From Actinacidiphila yeochonensis CN732 (lineage in GTDB: Bacteria > Actinomycetota > Actinomycetes > Streptomycetales > Streptomycetaceae): a stretch of DNA of 64,000 nucleotides. Below, piece by piece: positions 36,176 through 44,660 of this stretch; positions within the stretch are counted from its first letter, which is position 1, and each line of letters begins with the position of its first letter. Location: positions 930,001 through 994,000 of the forward strand of contig NZ_JQNR01000005.1 in NCBI RefSeq assembly GCF_000745345.1, read 5' to 3'. The notes under the pieces were generated by a model. That model did no database searches. It saw nothing but the letters and a program-made list of their open reading frames with translations, and was not told the origin of the DNA. The position numbers and the translations under genes are program-made.

Positions 36176-36525
36176 CGCGCGCCGCCTCCCGGAGCCCGTC
36201 GCCCTACCTCCGCCCCTGCTTACCACGCACCCCCGCCTGAAGCACCCCACCCGGAACCCAGCCGACCGAACCCGCCAGCAGCACCCCCCCCACCCCGAAG
36301 ACGACCCGCCACCCTCCCCTCCCGCGAGCTCCCGTCCCGCCGAGAACCACCGGTCGCCACAGAGGGGCACAACTCCAGAGCCGTGGGGATCACGCGCCGT
36401 CGGCGATGGAACGCGGTGCCCCCGTCGAACTGGCGACCACCAGGGCCTGGAGTCCGCTCCACGCCTGGTCCACGCACTGGCCAACAGGGGTCCGCACACG
36501 CCCCACCATGGGACCGCCACAACGC
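36176..36525. other. Intergenic region without a supported gene
   Basis: About 350 C-rich bases between the histidine phosphatase start and the tRNA-Ser(TGA) terminator. I see no convincing start codon with ribosome binding site and no repeat. Confidence 0.5.
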
Positions 36526-36560
36526 AGAGCGGGTGCCCCGAGACTCGGGGCACCCGCTCT
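36526..36560 (-). terminator. Terminator of tRNA-Ser(TGA)
   Basis: Perfect 16-bp stem (36526-36541 with 36545-36560) and 3-base loop, 24 bases past the 3' end of the tRNA. Confidence 0.85.
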
Positions 36561-36584
36561 GACGTGCTGCAAGAACTACCTGCG

Positions 36585-36671
36585 CGGAGGCTGTGGGATT
36601 TGAACCCACGGTGACATCGCTGCCACGACGGTTTTCAAGACCGTTCCCTTCGGCCGCTCGGGCAAGCCTCC
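36585..36671 (-). tRNA. tRNA-Ser (anticodon TGA)
   Basis: 87-nt class II tRNA on the minus strand. GGAGGCT pairs with AGCCTCC, G is the discriminator, and the anticodon arm ACGGT-CTTGAAA-ACCGT gives TGA, reading UCA. Long variable arm and T loop GGTTCAAATCC present. Confidence 0.95.
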
Positions 36672-36718
36672 CCCTGGGCGCCCGGGGTGGGGCGCCCTAG
36701 GGGAGATAGCGTAACGGG

Positions 36719-38616
36719 TCAGCTGTCGCTGTCGCCGATGCGGCTGCCAAGGGTGAGCGTCGCGGTGTGGCTGGAACCGTCGCGGGTGTAGGTGACGGTG
36801 ACCTTGTCGCCCGGCTGGTGCTGCCAGATCTCGCCGATCAGGGTCTCACCGCTGTCGATCATCGTGCCGTCGAACTTGGTGATCACGTCGCCCGACTTCA
36901 GGCCGGCCGCGGCGCCGGGGCCGCCCGCGGTGATGGCCGTGCTGGGGTCGGTGGAGATCTCCGCGCCGTCGCCGCTGTACTGGGTGTCCAGCTGGACGCC
37001 GATCACCGGGTAGACCGGCTTGCCGGTCTTGATCAGCTGTTCCGCGACCCGCTTCGCCTGGTTGATCGGGATCGCGAAGCCCAGGCCGACGCTGCCGCCC
37101 TGGCTGCCGTCCGTCGAGCTGCCGCCGGGCTGGATGGCCGAGTTGATGCCGATCACCGCGCCGCTGGCGTTGAGCAGCGGGCCGCCGGAGTTGCCGGGGT
37201 TGATGGAGGCGTCCGTCTGGATCGCGCTCATGTAGGAGGCGCTGGACCCCTCGCCGTCGCTGGAGGCCACCGGTCGGTGGACCGCGGAGACGATGCCGGT
37301 GGTGACGGTGCCCGACAGGCCGTAGGGGGCGCCGACCGCGATGGTGGCGTCGCCGACGGCGGCACGGTCGGAGTCGGCGAGCGGCAGCGGGGAGAGCTTG
37401 ATGCTGCCGGCGTTCTTGAGCTTGATCACGGCGACGTCGTAGCCCTGTGCGCGGCCGACGATCGAGGCGTCGTAGGTGGTGCCGTTGGAGAAGGTGACCG
37501 TCAGCTTGCCGCTGTCGGCGGCTGCGGCCACGACGTGGTTGTTGGTGAGGATGTGGCCCTGCGTGTCGAAGACGAAGCCGGTGCCGGTGTCGCTCTCCTG
37601 GCCGTTCTGCGCCTTGATCGTCACGACGCTGGGCAGTACGCGGTTGGCGATTCCGGCCACCGAGGTGGGTGCCCGGTTGAGCGCCTTGCTGGCAGCAGGC
37701 GCGGAGATGGTGGTGGAGCCGGAGTTGTCGTTGTGCTTGGCGGCAAAGTAGCCGACACCGCCACCGATGCCGCCCGCCACCACCGCGGCCACCAGCACCG
37801 CGGCCACGAGGCGGCCGATGCCGCGTCGGCCGCCGCGGCCGCCCTCGGGGGAGCCGGGCGAGCCGGGGGCATCGGGGTGCCCCAGCCCGGGCCGCCGGGC
37901 TGGCCGGGGCCGCCGGGGCCGGGCTGCGGCGTGGCGTACGCGGGCGTGGACGGCACCGCGTACGGGTCGTGGACGGGGTGCGGCGCCGGGTTCTCGCCCT
38001 GCGGGCCGCCGGCGGGCGGCTGCTCGGAGGCGAAGACGGCGGCCGGTGCCGCGTCCTGCGGCTGCCCGGCGGGGGCACCGTAACCGGCAGGGGCCTCGTG
38101 TCCGGCGGGGGCGCCGTACGTCGGAGCAGCGGGCTGATGCGGCTGCGGCTGCGGGGCGTTCGGCGGGGTGTCCTGAGGGGTCGCGGAGTACACCGGGGCG
38201 GCGTACGCGGGAGCTGCCTGCGGGGGCACCGGAGGGGCCGGCGGGTGCGGGATCTCGTACGGCGCCGGAGCCGGTGCCGACGCCTGGGCCGGGGCCGGGG
38301 CGGCAGGCTGCTGGTGGGCGAGCTGCGCGGGCGGCGCACCGTAGGGCGACGGCGGACCGACCGGCGGCGGGGCCTGGGGCGCGACCGCCTCCGCGCGCTC
38401 CTCGGCGGGCCGCGCGGCCTGAGCCGGGATGTGGTCGGACCCCGGCGTGCCGGCCTGGTCGGACGACCCCGCCGACCCCGACGGGCCGGACAGGTGCGCG
38501 GGGCCGTCGGACGGAGCGGAGGGAGCCGGGGGAACCGGGGCCGCCGGGGCACCGTCGGGCGCCACCGCCGACTCCGCAGCCGGCTCCGTGGACCCGGCCT
38601 CGTTCTCGGTGCTCAC
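36719..38616 (-). pseudogene. HtrA/DegP-like membrane serine protease, one frameshift
   Basis: The GTG at 38616 has GAGGAG 7 bases upstream. The N-terminal ~250 residues are a cytoplasmic Pro/Ala/Gln-rich region. The frame breaks near 37863-37869, in CCGGGGG; one added base (CCCGGGGG) joins it to a membrane helix (LVAAVLVAAVVAGGIGGGVGYF) and the protease, 632 aa in all. The catalytic His (ILTNNHVV), Asp (GYDVAVIKL) and Ser (NPGNSGGPL) are intact, followed by a PDZ domain (GGPGAAAGLKSGDVITKFDGTMI). It should be an extracytoplasmic quality-control protease. I infer sequencing error, since the protease part is fully conserved. Confidence 0.9.
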
Positions 38617-38826
38617 AGCGTTACTCCTCAGGGTCATGACCAATCAAACAGCGACAGGCAGCCGTCGGCCGGCCACCACGTCGTACACCACAGCATTTCC
38701 CACGGCGTGTCGGACCGCCGTAAGGCGTAGCTGTGTACCACGCGGCACCGGCTGCCCGGTCCCGCGGCCGCGCCCGGGACGGCGAGCTCGGCACGGCGGC
38801 CCGCCGCACGGTGGCACCATGGCTCG

Positions 38827-39663
38827 GTGACCTCCGCACACGTGGCCCCGGCTCCGCACCTGGAGGGACGACCGGTCCAGGTCGTCGCCCACCGGGGCGC
38901 TTCCGAGGATGTACCAGAACATACGCTCGCCGCGTACCGGAAGGCCATCGAGGACGGCGCGGACGCGCTGGAGTGCGACGTACGGCTGACCGCCGACGGG
39001 GAGCTGGTGTGCGTCCACGACTGGCGGGTGAACCGGACCTCCAACGGGCGCGGGGCGGTCTCGTCGCTGGAGCTGGCGGACCTCGCGGCGCTGGACTTCG
39101 GCTCCTGGAAGGGCCAGCAGGGCGACTCCGAGGCGCCCGAGCGCTTCGACCCCGGTGAGCGCAGCCGGGTACTGACGCTGCGCCGCCTGCTGGAGCTGGT
39201 CGCCGACACCGAGCGCAGGGTTGAGCTGGCCATCGAGACGAAGCACCCCACCCGCTGGGCCGGACAGGTGGAGGAGCGGCTGCTCGACCTTCTGGGCCAC
39301 TTCGGCCTGGACCACCGCTCCCCGGACGGTGCTCCTTCGGCTGTCCGGGTGATGAGTTTCTCAGTGCGCTCACTGCGCCGGGTGCGGGCCGCGGCGCCCG
39401 GGCTGCCGACGGTCCACCTCACGCAGTACGTCCTGCCCCGCTACCGCGACGGCCGCCTCCCGCTGGGGGCGACGATCGCGGGTCCCGGCGTGCGGGTGCT
39501 GCGGGCCCACCCCGGCTACGTCGAACGGGCGCATCAGGCGGGCCATCCGGTGCACGTCTGGACGGTGGACCGTCCGGAGGACGTCGAGTTGTGCGTACGC
39601 CTCGGTGTGGACGCGATCATCACCAACCGGCCGCGGCAGGTGCTCGCCCAGCTCGGGCGTTGA
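38827..39663 (+). CDS. Glycerophosphodiester phosphodiesterase
   Basis: Hydrolyses glycerophosphodiesters to glycerol-3-phosphate and an alcohol. The 278-aa protein starts at the GTG at 38827. It has the family's HRGAS motif (QVVAHRGASEDVPEHTLAAY, about residues 19-38), ECDVRLTADGELVCVHDW with the metal ligands, and IETKHPTRW. The C-terminal HVWTVDRPEDVELCVRLGVDAIITNRP is typical. There is no signal peptide, so it is a cytoplasmic (UgpQ-like) enzyme. It is divergent from the HtrA gene. Confidence 0.94.
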   Translation: MTSAHVAPAPHLEGRPVQVVAHRGASEDVPEHTLAAYRKAIEDGADALECDVRLTADGELVCVHDWRVNRTSNGRGAVSSLELADLAALDFGSWKGQQGDSEAPERFDPGERSRVLTLRRLLELVADTERRVELAIETKHPTRWAGQVEERLLDLLGHFGLDHRSPDGAPSAVRVMSFSVRSLRRVRAAAPGLPTVHLTQYVLPRYRDGRLPLGATIAGPGVRVLRAHPGYVERAHQAGHPVHVWTVDRPEDVELCVRLGVDAIITNRPRQVLAQLGR

Positions 39664-39999
39664 GCCGGCGGCGCCCGACAGCTCCCTGTCCGCCCCCGTC
39701 CCGCGTCCGTCCCCGTAACCGCCGCCTTCCCACCCTGGGGCGCGTTCCCTGGAGCGCGTTCTTGGGGCACCTTCCTTGTGCCTCCCCTGGGCCCCCTCTG
39801 AGCGTCACCTAGACGTTGTCTGGGCATCGTCTGGGCATCGCCCGAGCCCTCGGATCACTGCCCAGCGCGGCATGCACGCCATGGGCGGCCTTTCGACGGC
39901 CGCCGGGCTCCGGCGGAGGCGGAAGACCGCCGCAGTCCGTGCCATTGGCATAGGCCACGGGCCGACTGTCAGGGAGGCGCAAAAGATCGCGGTTGGGCC
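39664..39999. other. Intergenic region without a supported gene
   Basis: Holds short direct repeats (GTCTGGGCATC near 39820-39840 and GGCGCGTTCCCTGGAGCGCGTTC near 39740). No convincing gene or terminator seen. Confidence 0.5.
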
Positions 40000-40025
40000 G
40001 TTTCCGGTCGAGTTCCAAAGGGCAT
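40000..40025 (+). promoter_or_regulatory. Candidate SigB/SigF-type promoter
   Basis: GTTT-16 bases-GGGCAT, close to the SigB-family consensus GTTT-N14-16-GGGTAT. Transcription would begin about 30 bases before the GTG of the RsbW-like ATPase. Confidence 0.45.
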
Positions 40026-40060
40026 TCACCCTGTGGCGTGGGGTGAAGGAGGTCTCGGGG

Positions 40061-40663
40061 GTGTCGTTGATGGTGGCGCAGCGAGTGCCGACGTCCACGA
40101 TCATGGCCCTGCCCCATGGTCCGACGGGTGTCGCGGACGCGAGAAGGCGACTGCGCTCGGACCTGGGTGCCCAGGGCGTGCCGGAGTCGGTGATGGACGA
40201 CGCCGTCCTTATCGTCTCCGAGCTGATCAGCAACTCCTGTCGGCATGCCCGCCCCCTCGGGGAGGCGCTGGCGGAGCGTGTGGGCGACGGCGCAGGACGG
40301 TTTCCGGCGGATGCCCGGGGGGCTGCGGACCCGCTGCCGGGCGGGATAAGAGCCGCGTGGTCGGTGGGCCAGGACGGGCTGCTCGTGCTGGAGGTCACCG
40401 ACGGCGGCGGGCCGACGCGCCCCCGCCCGGCCAGCCCTTCCCTGACGGCACGGGGCGGCCGCGGGCTCGGCATCGTGGAGAGCCTCGCCCTGCGATGGGG
40501 CGTCCGGGACGCCCCGGGCGAGGTGACGGTGTGGGCGGTGCTGCCGGTGCGGGGCCGCCACGCACGGCGCGACGGCAGCCCCGGCACCGGGCTCGGCCTG
40601 CCCTTGGGGGTCCCGATCGGGCTGCCGCTGGACCTCGCCGAGTCGCTGGACGACCTGGCGTAG
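40061..40663 (+). CDS. RsbW-like anti-sigma ATPase (HATPase_c_2)
   Basis: The GTG at 40061 has AAGGAGG 9 bases upstream, giving 200 aa; the open frame to 39776 is non-coding. The single GHKL domain has the N-box VSELISNSCRHARP (about residues 50-63), the G1 motif LEVTDGGGPTRPRP and the G2 motif ARGGRGLGIVE. Proteins of this type bind sigma factors or phosphorylate anti-anti-sigma factors in partner switching. A stretch of about 30 residues is inserted between the N and G1 boxes (RVGDGAGRFPADARGAADPLPGG). The upstream SigB-type promoter motif hints at autoregulation. Confidence 0.88.
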   Translation: MSLMVAQRVPTSTIMALPHGPTGVADARRRLRSDLGAQGVPESVMDDAVLIVSELISNSCRHARPLGEALAERVGDGAGRFPADARGAADPLPGGIRAAWSVGQDGLLVLEVTDGGGPTRPRPASPSLTARGGRGLGIVESLALRWGVRDAPGEVTVWAVLPVRGRHARRDGSPGTGLGLPLGVPIGLPLDLAESLDDLA

Positions 40664-40668
40664 GCGCC

Positions 40669-40731
40669 TTGCTCATATTGCTCACATTGATCACATCGCT
40701 CGGGTTGCTCACGTTGCTCGCGTTGCCCGCA
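40669..40731. repeat. Seven degenerate 9-bp tandem repeats
   Basis: Units like TTGCTCACA/TTGCTCACG, directly after the stop at 40663. The remainder of the ~620-base gap to 41281 holds a 10-bp direct repeat GTACGAGCCA near 40863-40895 and no supported gene. Confidence 0.85.
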
Positions 40732-41281
40732 CAGGCGTCCTGCTCGTGCAGGCCGCGTGGCGGCATAGGCGCGTCGGTGGCGCGGCAGCCGGGTCGTCGG
40801 CGTCCGATCCCTGGTGCCGAGGCTCGCTCGGGGTGCGTGGTCGCAAGCCGAGCTGTTCGAGCCGGTACGAGCCAGTACGAGCCAGTACGAGCTGAACCGG
40901 ACCGGACCAAGCCCGTCCCATCCGGACCGCCGGACGGAGCCGGGTGGGCCGGCAAGCGGGCCCCAGCGGGACGGTGGTCGTACCTGCCCCCGGACGCCCG
41001 TCCGTTCGCCCGAAGGGGCTGCCGTGCGCCGTCCGCCCTGCCCGCCGGACCGCGCACGTCACCTCGACGCCCGCCGGCGCACGCCCCGGAGCGGTCCTCC
41101 GGTCCCCGCTCTCCCGGCCCCAGCCCCGCGCCCCGCCGCAGCGTGGCCCACCCGCCCCGCGCGGACGGTCCGGAACGGCCCCTCGGTAGCGCTAGGCTCG
41201 CCGCCGAAGACCGGAAGAGCCGTAGACCGGAAGAACCGCCGCACCGGCGCCGTACCGGGAGAGACCGGGAGAGAACGAGCC

Positions 41282-42250
41282 ATGGCCAAGAAGCGCGCCA
41301 CCGCCACCAAGCCCAGCCCCAAGGCCGCCCCGGGCGACGCCGTGCCGGTCGTCGGCGCGCGCGAGCCCTGCCCGTGCGGCTCCGGCCGCCGGTACAAGGC
41401 ATGCCATGGGCGTGAGGCGGCGCACGCCGTGACCGAGCTGGTGCGCCGGCCGTTCGAGGGGCTGCCCAACGAGTGCGACTGGGTGGCGCTGCGCGAGCTG
41501 GTGCCGGCCGCCACGGTGCCGCTGAAACTGAAGGACGGCCTGCCCGAGGGCGTACCGTCCGTCACCCTGGCCACCGTGCTCCCCATGGCCTGGCCGGCGC
41601 TGCGCCGGGACACCGGCGCGGTCCTGCTCGGACTGCAGAACGACGCCGCCTCCGGCGACATCAGCCGCGACCTCGCCGGCACCCTGCTGCGCGCGCTCGC
41701 CGCCGAGCCGGGCAACCCGGTGGAGGGCGCCCGCCCGGCCGCCGACGGGCCCCGGCTCCAGGACCTGCTCGACCTGACGGCACCGTTCGAGCCGGAGGTG
41801 CACACCGGGTTCGGGTTCTGGCTGGAGGATGCCGAGGCGGCCACGGGCGAGGTGGCGGCCTCGCTCGAACGGGCCAACGAGGCGGCCATCCCGACCGTGC
41901 GGCTGTCCGGGCTCGATGCCGCGTACTGGTGCGAGACGCCGGAGAAGAACCACCTGCGCTGGGTGATGCCGCACGCCGAGGAGGGGCTGCTGGACGCGCT
42001 GGCCCGGCTGCACGCCGCAGGCGCGTCCTCGCTGGGCGAGGGCACCCGCCTGGTCGGCTCCTTCCGGGCGCACGGCCTGGTGGTGCCGGTCTGGGACCTG
42101 CCGACCGGGATGTCCGCGGACGACGTGGAGAAGCCGGCCGCGGCCTTCGGCGAGCGTCTGGCCGAGGTCCTGGAGCGCACGGAGCCGCTGACGGCCGAGG
42201 AGCGCAGGGCCCGTAGCGGGTTCACCAACCGGCAGATCACGCTGAGCTGA
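41282..42250 (+). CDS. SEC-C motif DUF5926 family protein
   Basis: The 322-aa protein starts MAKKRATATKPSPKAAPG at the ATG at 41282, preceded by GGGAGAG. A zinc-binding SEC-C motif EPCPCGSGRRYKACHG lies at about residues 29-44, as found at the end of SecA and in many uncharacterised proteins. The rest is the actinobacterial DUF5926 region, including GFWLEDAEAATGEVAASLERANEAA and a C-terminal EERRARSGFTNRQITL. It is cytoplasmic and of unknown function. Two successive hairpin terminators follow. Confidence 0.9.
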   Translation: MAKKRATATKPSPKAAPGDAVPVVGAREPCPCGSGRRYKACHGREAAHAVTELVRRPFEGLPNECDWVALRELVPAATVPLKLKDGLPEGVPSVTLATVLPMAWPALRRDTGAVLLGLQNDAASGDISRDLAGTLLRALAAEPGNPVEGARPAADGPRLQDLLDLTAPFEPEVHTGFGFWLEDAEAATGEVAASLERANEAAIPTVRLSGLDAAYWCETPEKNHLRWVMPHAEEGLLDALARLHAAGASSLGEGTRLVGSFRAHGLVVPVWDLPTGMSADDVEKPAAAFGERLAEVLERTEPLTAEERRARSGFTNRQITLS

Positions 42251-42256
42251 CGCCCA

Positions 42257-42291
42257 GGTCCGGGTCGGCCTGCTTGGGACCGACCCGGACC
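42257..42291 (+). terminator. First terminator after the DUF5926 gene
   Basis: Perfect 12-bp stem (42257-42268 with 42280-42291), 6 bases past the stop. Confidence 0.75.
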
Positions 42292-42330
42292 GCCGAGTCA
42301 GCGCCGGGGTCCTCTCGGGCCCTGGCCTTC

Positions 42331-42382
42331 CCGGACCGAGGAGACCGGGCGCCGCCGGCGGCGCCCGGTCTCCTCGGTCCGG
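42331..42382. terminator. Perfect 52-bp palindrome, second terminator
   Basis: Two 26-base arms meet at 42356/42357 without a loop and without a mismatch. By position it is a terminator, but it is far longer than needed. Confidence 0.75.
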
Positions 42383-42503
42383 CCTGCGAACGGGGCACAC
42401 GGGCAGACCGAGAGGGATTCCGTACCAAGCGGTCGGTCAGTGAGTCTGATCACAACACCATTGAAAACGCCGGGTCATGGCCCTCTGGGCCTGAAGAGTG
42501 AAT

Positions 42504-42584
42504 TTGCGATCAGCCGAAGTCTTGTTACCGTTTGAACAGCCCGGTCGCTGGTGCATCCCCCGTCGCCAGCGATCGGGCCTTTTC
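42504..42584 (+). ncRNA. Candidate small RNA or attenuator with C-rich loop hairpin
   Basis: In DNA of clearly lower GC than the surroundings (about 42430-42540), TTGCGA-16 bases-TACCGT (42504 and 42526) resembles a vegetative promoter. It is followed by a 15-bp stem (42539-42553 with 42564-42578), a loop containing CCCCC, and TTTT. No open frame is initiated here. The hairpin with a C-run in the loop recalls actinobacterial small RNAs such as 6C, but only one such hairpin is present, so I do not assign it. Confidence 0.45.
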
Positions 42585-42795
42585 ATGCCCGCGACCGGCT
42601 CGCGCGCCCGCGCCCACGTCCGAGCCCCCGTCCGCCCGCACCCACGTCCGCGCCCACGACCTGGCGGCAGGCTGTCGGCGACAGCGACCTCGCCCGAAGA
42701 TGTACGGCGGCCTCGCCGATGCCTCCGTGGCGCCGCCCTGGGAGAGGGATCAGCCCAGGCCCATGAGCGCACCGGCGCAGGGCAACCGGGCCGGC

Positions 42796-43242
42796 TCAGT
42801 GGTCGCCGGCAGACGGTACGGACCGGTGCTCCGCCGCGCTCTGCCCGACACCCCCGTGACGCCCGTCGCCACTCCCGTGCTCCGCGCCGGCCGCCGCGAC
42901 CGCGAGCGGCAGCACGACGGCGAGCGCGGCCGCGCTGGCCATCGCCACCCGGCGCAGCCCGGCCACCCGCATCCGCTCCTGCTCGTCCGACGCCGCCGCG
43001 GCGCGCACGGCACCCGCGTCGGCCGCCGAGAAGGGCGGGGACACCGCGGGCGGCGGGGACGGCGGGGACGACGCCGACAGCGAAGCCGGCGAGGCGAAGG
43101 AGGACTTCCCGGAGTAAGGGCTCACGGATGCGGGACTCACAGATGACGGGCTCACGGAGAGGGAGTTCGCGGTAGGGACGTTCGACGTCAAAGGGCACAC
43201 CTGGACTCTGCGGCGACCGGCACCCCCCGCACGGTCGAACAT
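42796..43242 (-). CDS. Hypothetical protein with one membrane segment (148 aa)
   Basis: The start taken is the ATG at 43242 (MFDRAGGAGRRRVQVCPLTS). The first ~70 residues are Ser/Pro-rich with Val-Ser-Pro repeats, then a charged helix (AAASDEQERMRVAGLRRVAM) leads into one membrane segment (ASAAALAVVLPLAVAAAG) and a short His/Gly tail. The charged helix next to a membrane segment looks like genuine protein, but the repeat-rich half and lack of a clear ribosome binding site leave doubt. No family recognised. Confidence 0.5.
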   Translation of the reverse strand: MFDRAGGAGRRRVQVCPLTSNVPTANSLSVSPSSVSPASVSPYSGKSSFASPASLSASSPPSPPPAVSPPFSAADAGAVRAAAASDEQERMRVAGLRRVAMASAAALAVVLPLAVAAAGAEHGSGDGRHGGVGQSAAEHRSVPSAGDH

Positions 43243-43386
43243 AACGCGACCCCGGCGCCGCATCAGGCGACACTCCGACAGCTGTGCGAAGTCATCCGGC
43301 CCATCCGGCTCATGGGGCCCGCGGGGTTCACCGGCCTCACCACGTCCGCACGGTTCACAGGGCTCACAGGAGGGCCGCCAGAGGCC

Positions 43387-44073
43387 TCAGTACGTCAGCC
43401 GGTCGCCGTCGGGCGCGCTGCACCCCGCCCGCACCAGCGCGTCCACGAGAACGTCGATCCTCGGCAGCCAGGGCGCGCGCCCGCCGTCGGGGACCGCGGG
43501 CGGCCGGACCCAGTACGGCGCCCCGGGACATTCGGCGGCCGGGGGCAGGACCACGTAGCCGCCCTCACCGTGGAAGCGCAGCGACGTGGGCACCCAGTCG
43601 CAGGTGTCGAGCAGTTCGCCGAGCTCGGCCAGGGAGTAGGGCGCGACGAGGAAGACGTACCGGCTCGACGTGGCCAGCACCGGGCCGAGGCGCACCCCCA
43701 GCCGTTCCATGGCGTCGAGGGCGGGAGGGCCGGCGGAAGCGGGCAGGCTCGCCGCCGAGACCCGGTCGCCGGTGGCGAGCACGATCGGTGCCTCGGGCCT
43801 GCGGGTCCACCACCAGCGCACCATGCGCTCGTCGCGGGTCGCGGCGAGCAGGCCCGGGTCGAGGGGGTGCGCTCCGGGGACCGGGCAGCCGCGCCGCCCG
43901 CAGGAGCAGGCGGCGGGACCGAGCGCACGCCGGGCGGCTCTGCGGTCGGGGCCGACGCCGGGCACCACGCGCCAGCGCCACCCGGCGGCGTAGCCCAGGG
44001 CCGCGTCGAGATACGCGGTCCGTGCCCTCCGCCGGAGAGAGATCTTGCGTCGCCTTCCGAGGATCTCGCGCAT
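43387..44073 (-). CDS. Bifunctional DNA primase/polymerase (prim-pol) domain protein
   Basis: ATG at 44073 with AAAGGA 10 bases upstream; 228 aa. The order of segments fits the actinobacterial prim-pol N-domain family: ALGYAAGWRWRVVPGVG, CSCGRRGCPVPGAHPLDP, TRRPEAPIVLATGDRV, VPTSLRFHGEGGYVVLPP. Cysteines at ACSCGRRGC could bind zinc. The canonical polymerase acidic residues (DxD) are not evident, and no helicase domain is attached, so replication activity is doubtful. Members are common in Streptomyces chromosomes with unknown function. Confidence 0.8.
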   Translation of the reverse strand: MREILGRRRKISLRRRARTAYLDAALGYAAGWRWRVVPGVGPDRRAARRALGPAACSCGRRGCPVPGAHPLDPGLLAATRDERMVRWWWTRRPEAPIVLATGDRVSAASLPASAGPPALDAMERLGVRLGPVLATSSRYVFLVAPYSLAELGELLDTCDWVPTSLRFHGEGGYVVLPPAAECPGAPYWVRPPAVPDGGRAPWLPRIDVLVDALVRAGCSAPDGDRLTY

Positions 44074-44570
44074 CAGCGCTCGTTCCTTTCCGTTAACGCC
44101 CAGGGATCTGCCCACTGCACACAACGTAACTGTCGAGCACACCGCACATGAGGCGGCACTTGCGCCGCCGGCCGAGCGTGGAACGTGGCGGAGGGGTGTG
44201 CACGTGCGCACACCTGGTGGTCCTGTTCTCGCGGCGCCCTGAGCGCGGGCCTCGCATGGTCCGCGTGGGACGCGGCGCTCCCTCGCCCCTCGGGGTTGGG
44301 CCGGCCGTCACCTGTATACGTACTTACGACGCGTGGACCTGACGTCGGGTTCCTACCCAGCGCCCGGGAGTTGACGCGCCGTCGGCTGCGCACAGTCGAC
44401 CGTGCGCATACCCGGGGCAGGGCTCTTTCCGGCCAACCTTCTTCGCACCCCGCCGTGTCATGACATCACCCGACACCACTGGCTCTACCCGGACAATCCT
44501 GGACTTGCCCGTGAACGTACGTTAGAAGTGGGGTCCTTGATAGCGCCGCAGCACGACCTGGGGGTTCGCG
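44074..44570. other. Divergent intergenic region with two promoters
   Basis: About 500 bases between the prim-pol gene and the PP2C-like gene. It holds a 10-bp palindrome AACGTACGTT at 44514-44523, 48 bases before the leader ORF, which could be an operator. No gene supported. Confidence 0.55.
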
Positions 44571-44660
44571 ATGCTGTTCACGCAGGTGCTCCGCGTTCCG
44601 CCGCCCGGGAGCATCCTTCGCCACGCCAGCAGGCCGCCGTCCGGAAGCCGTCAGCCGTGA
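44571..44660 (+). CDS. Putative 29-aa leader peptide coupled to the PP2C-like gene
   Basis: MLFTQVLRVPPPGSILRHAS... starts at the ATG at 44571 with GGGGG 7 bases upstream. Its TGA overlaps the GTG of the phosphatase-like gene (GTGA at 44657-44660). It may be a translation-coupling leader. It could also be the true N-terminus of the next protein if a base is missing here, since other genes in the window have lost bases. Confidence 0.45.
   Translation: MLFTQVLRVPPPGSILRHASRPPSGSRQP

Noticed and set aside
42400-42590. ydaO-type c-di-AMP riboswitch
   Set aside because: Position and low GC suggested a riboswitch, but the conserved ydaO core is not visible and no cell-wall hydrolase gene follows.
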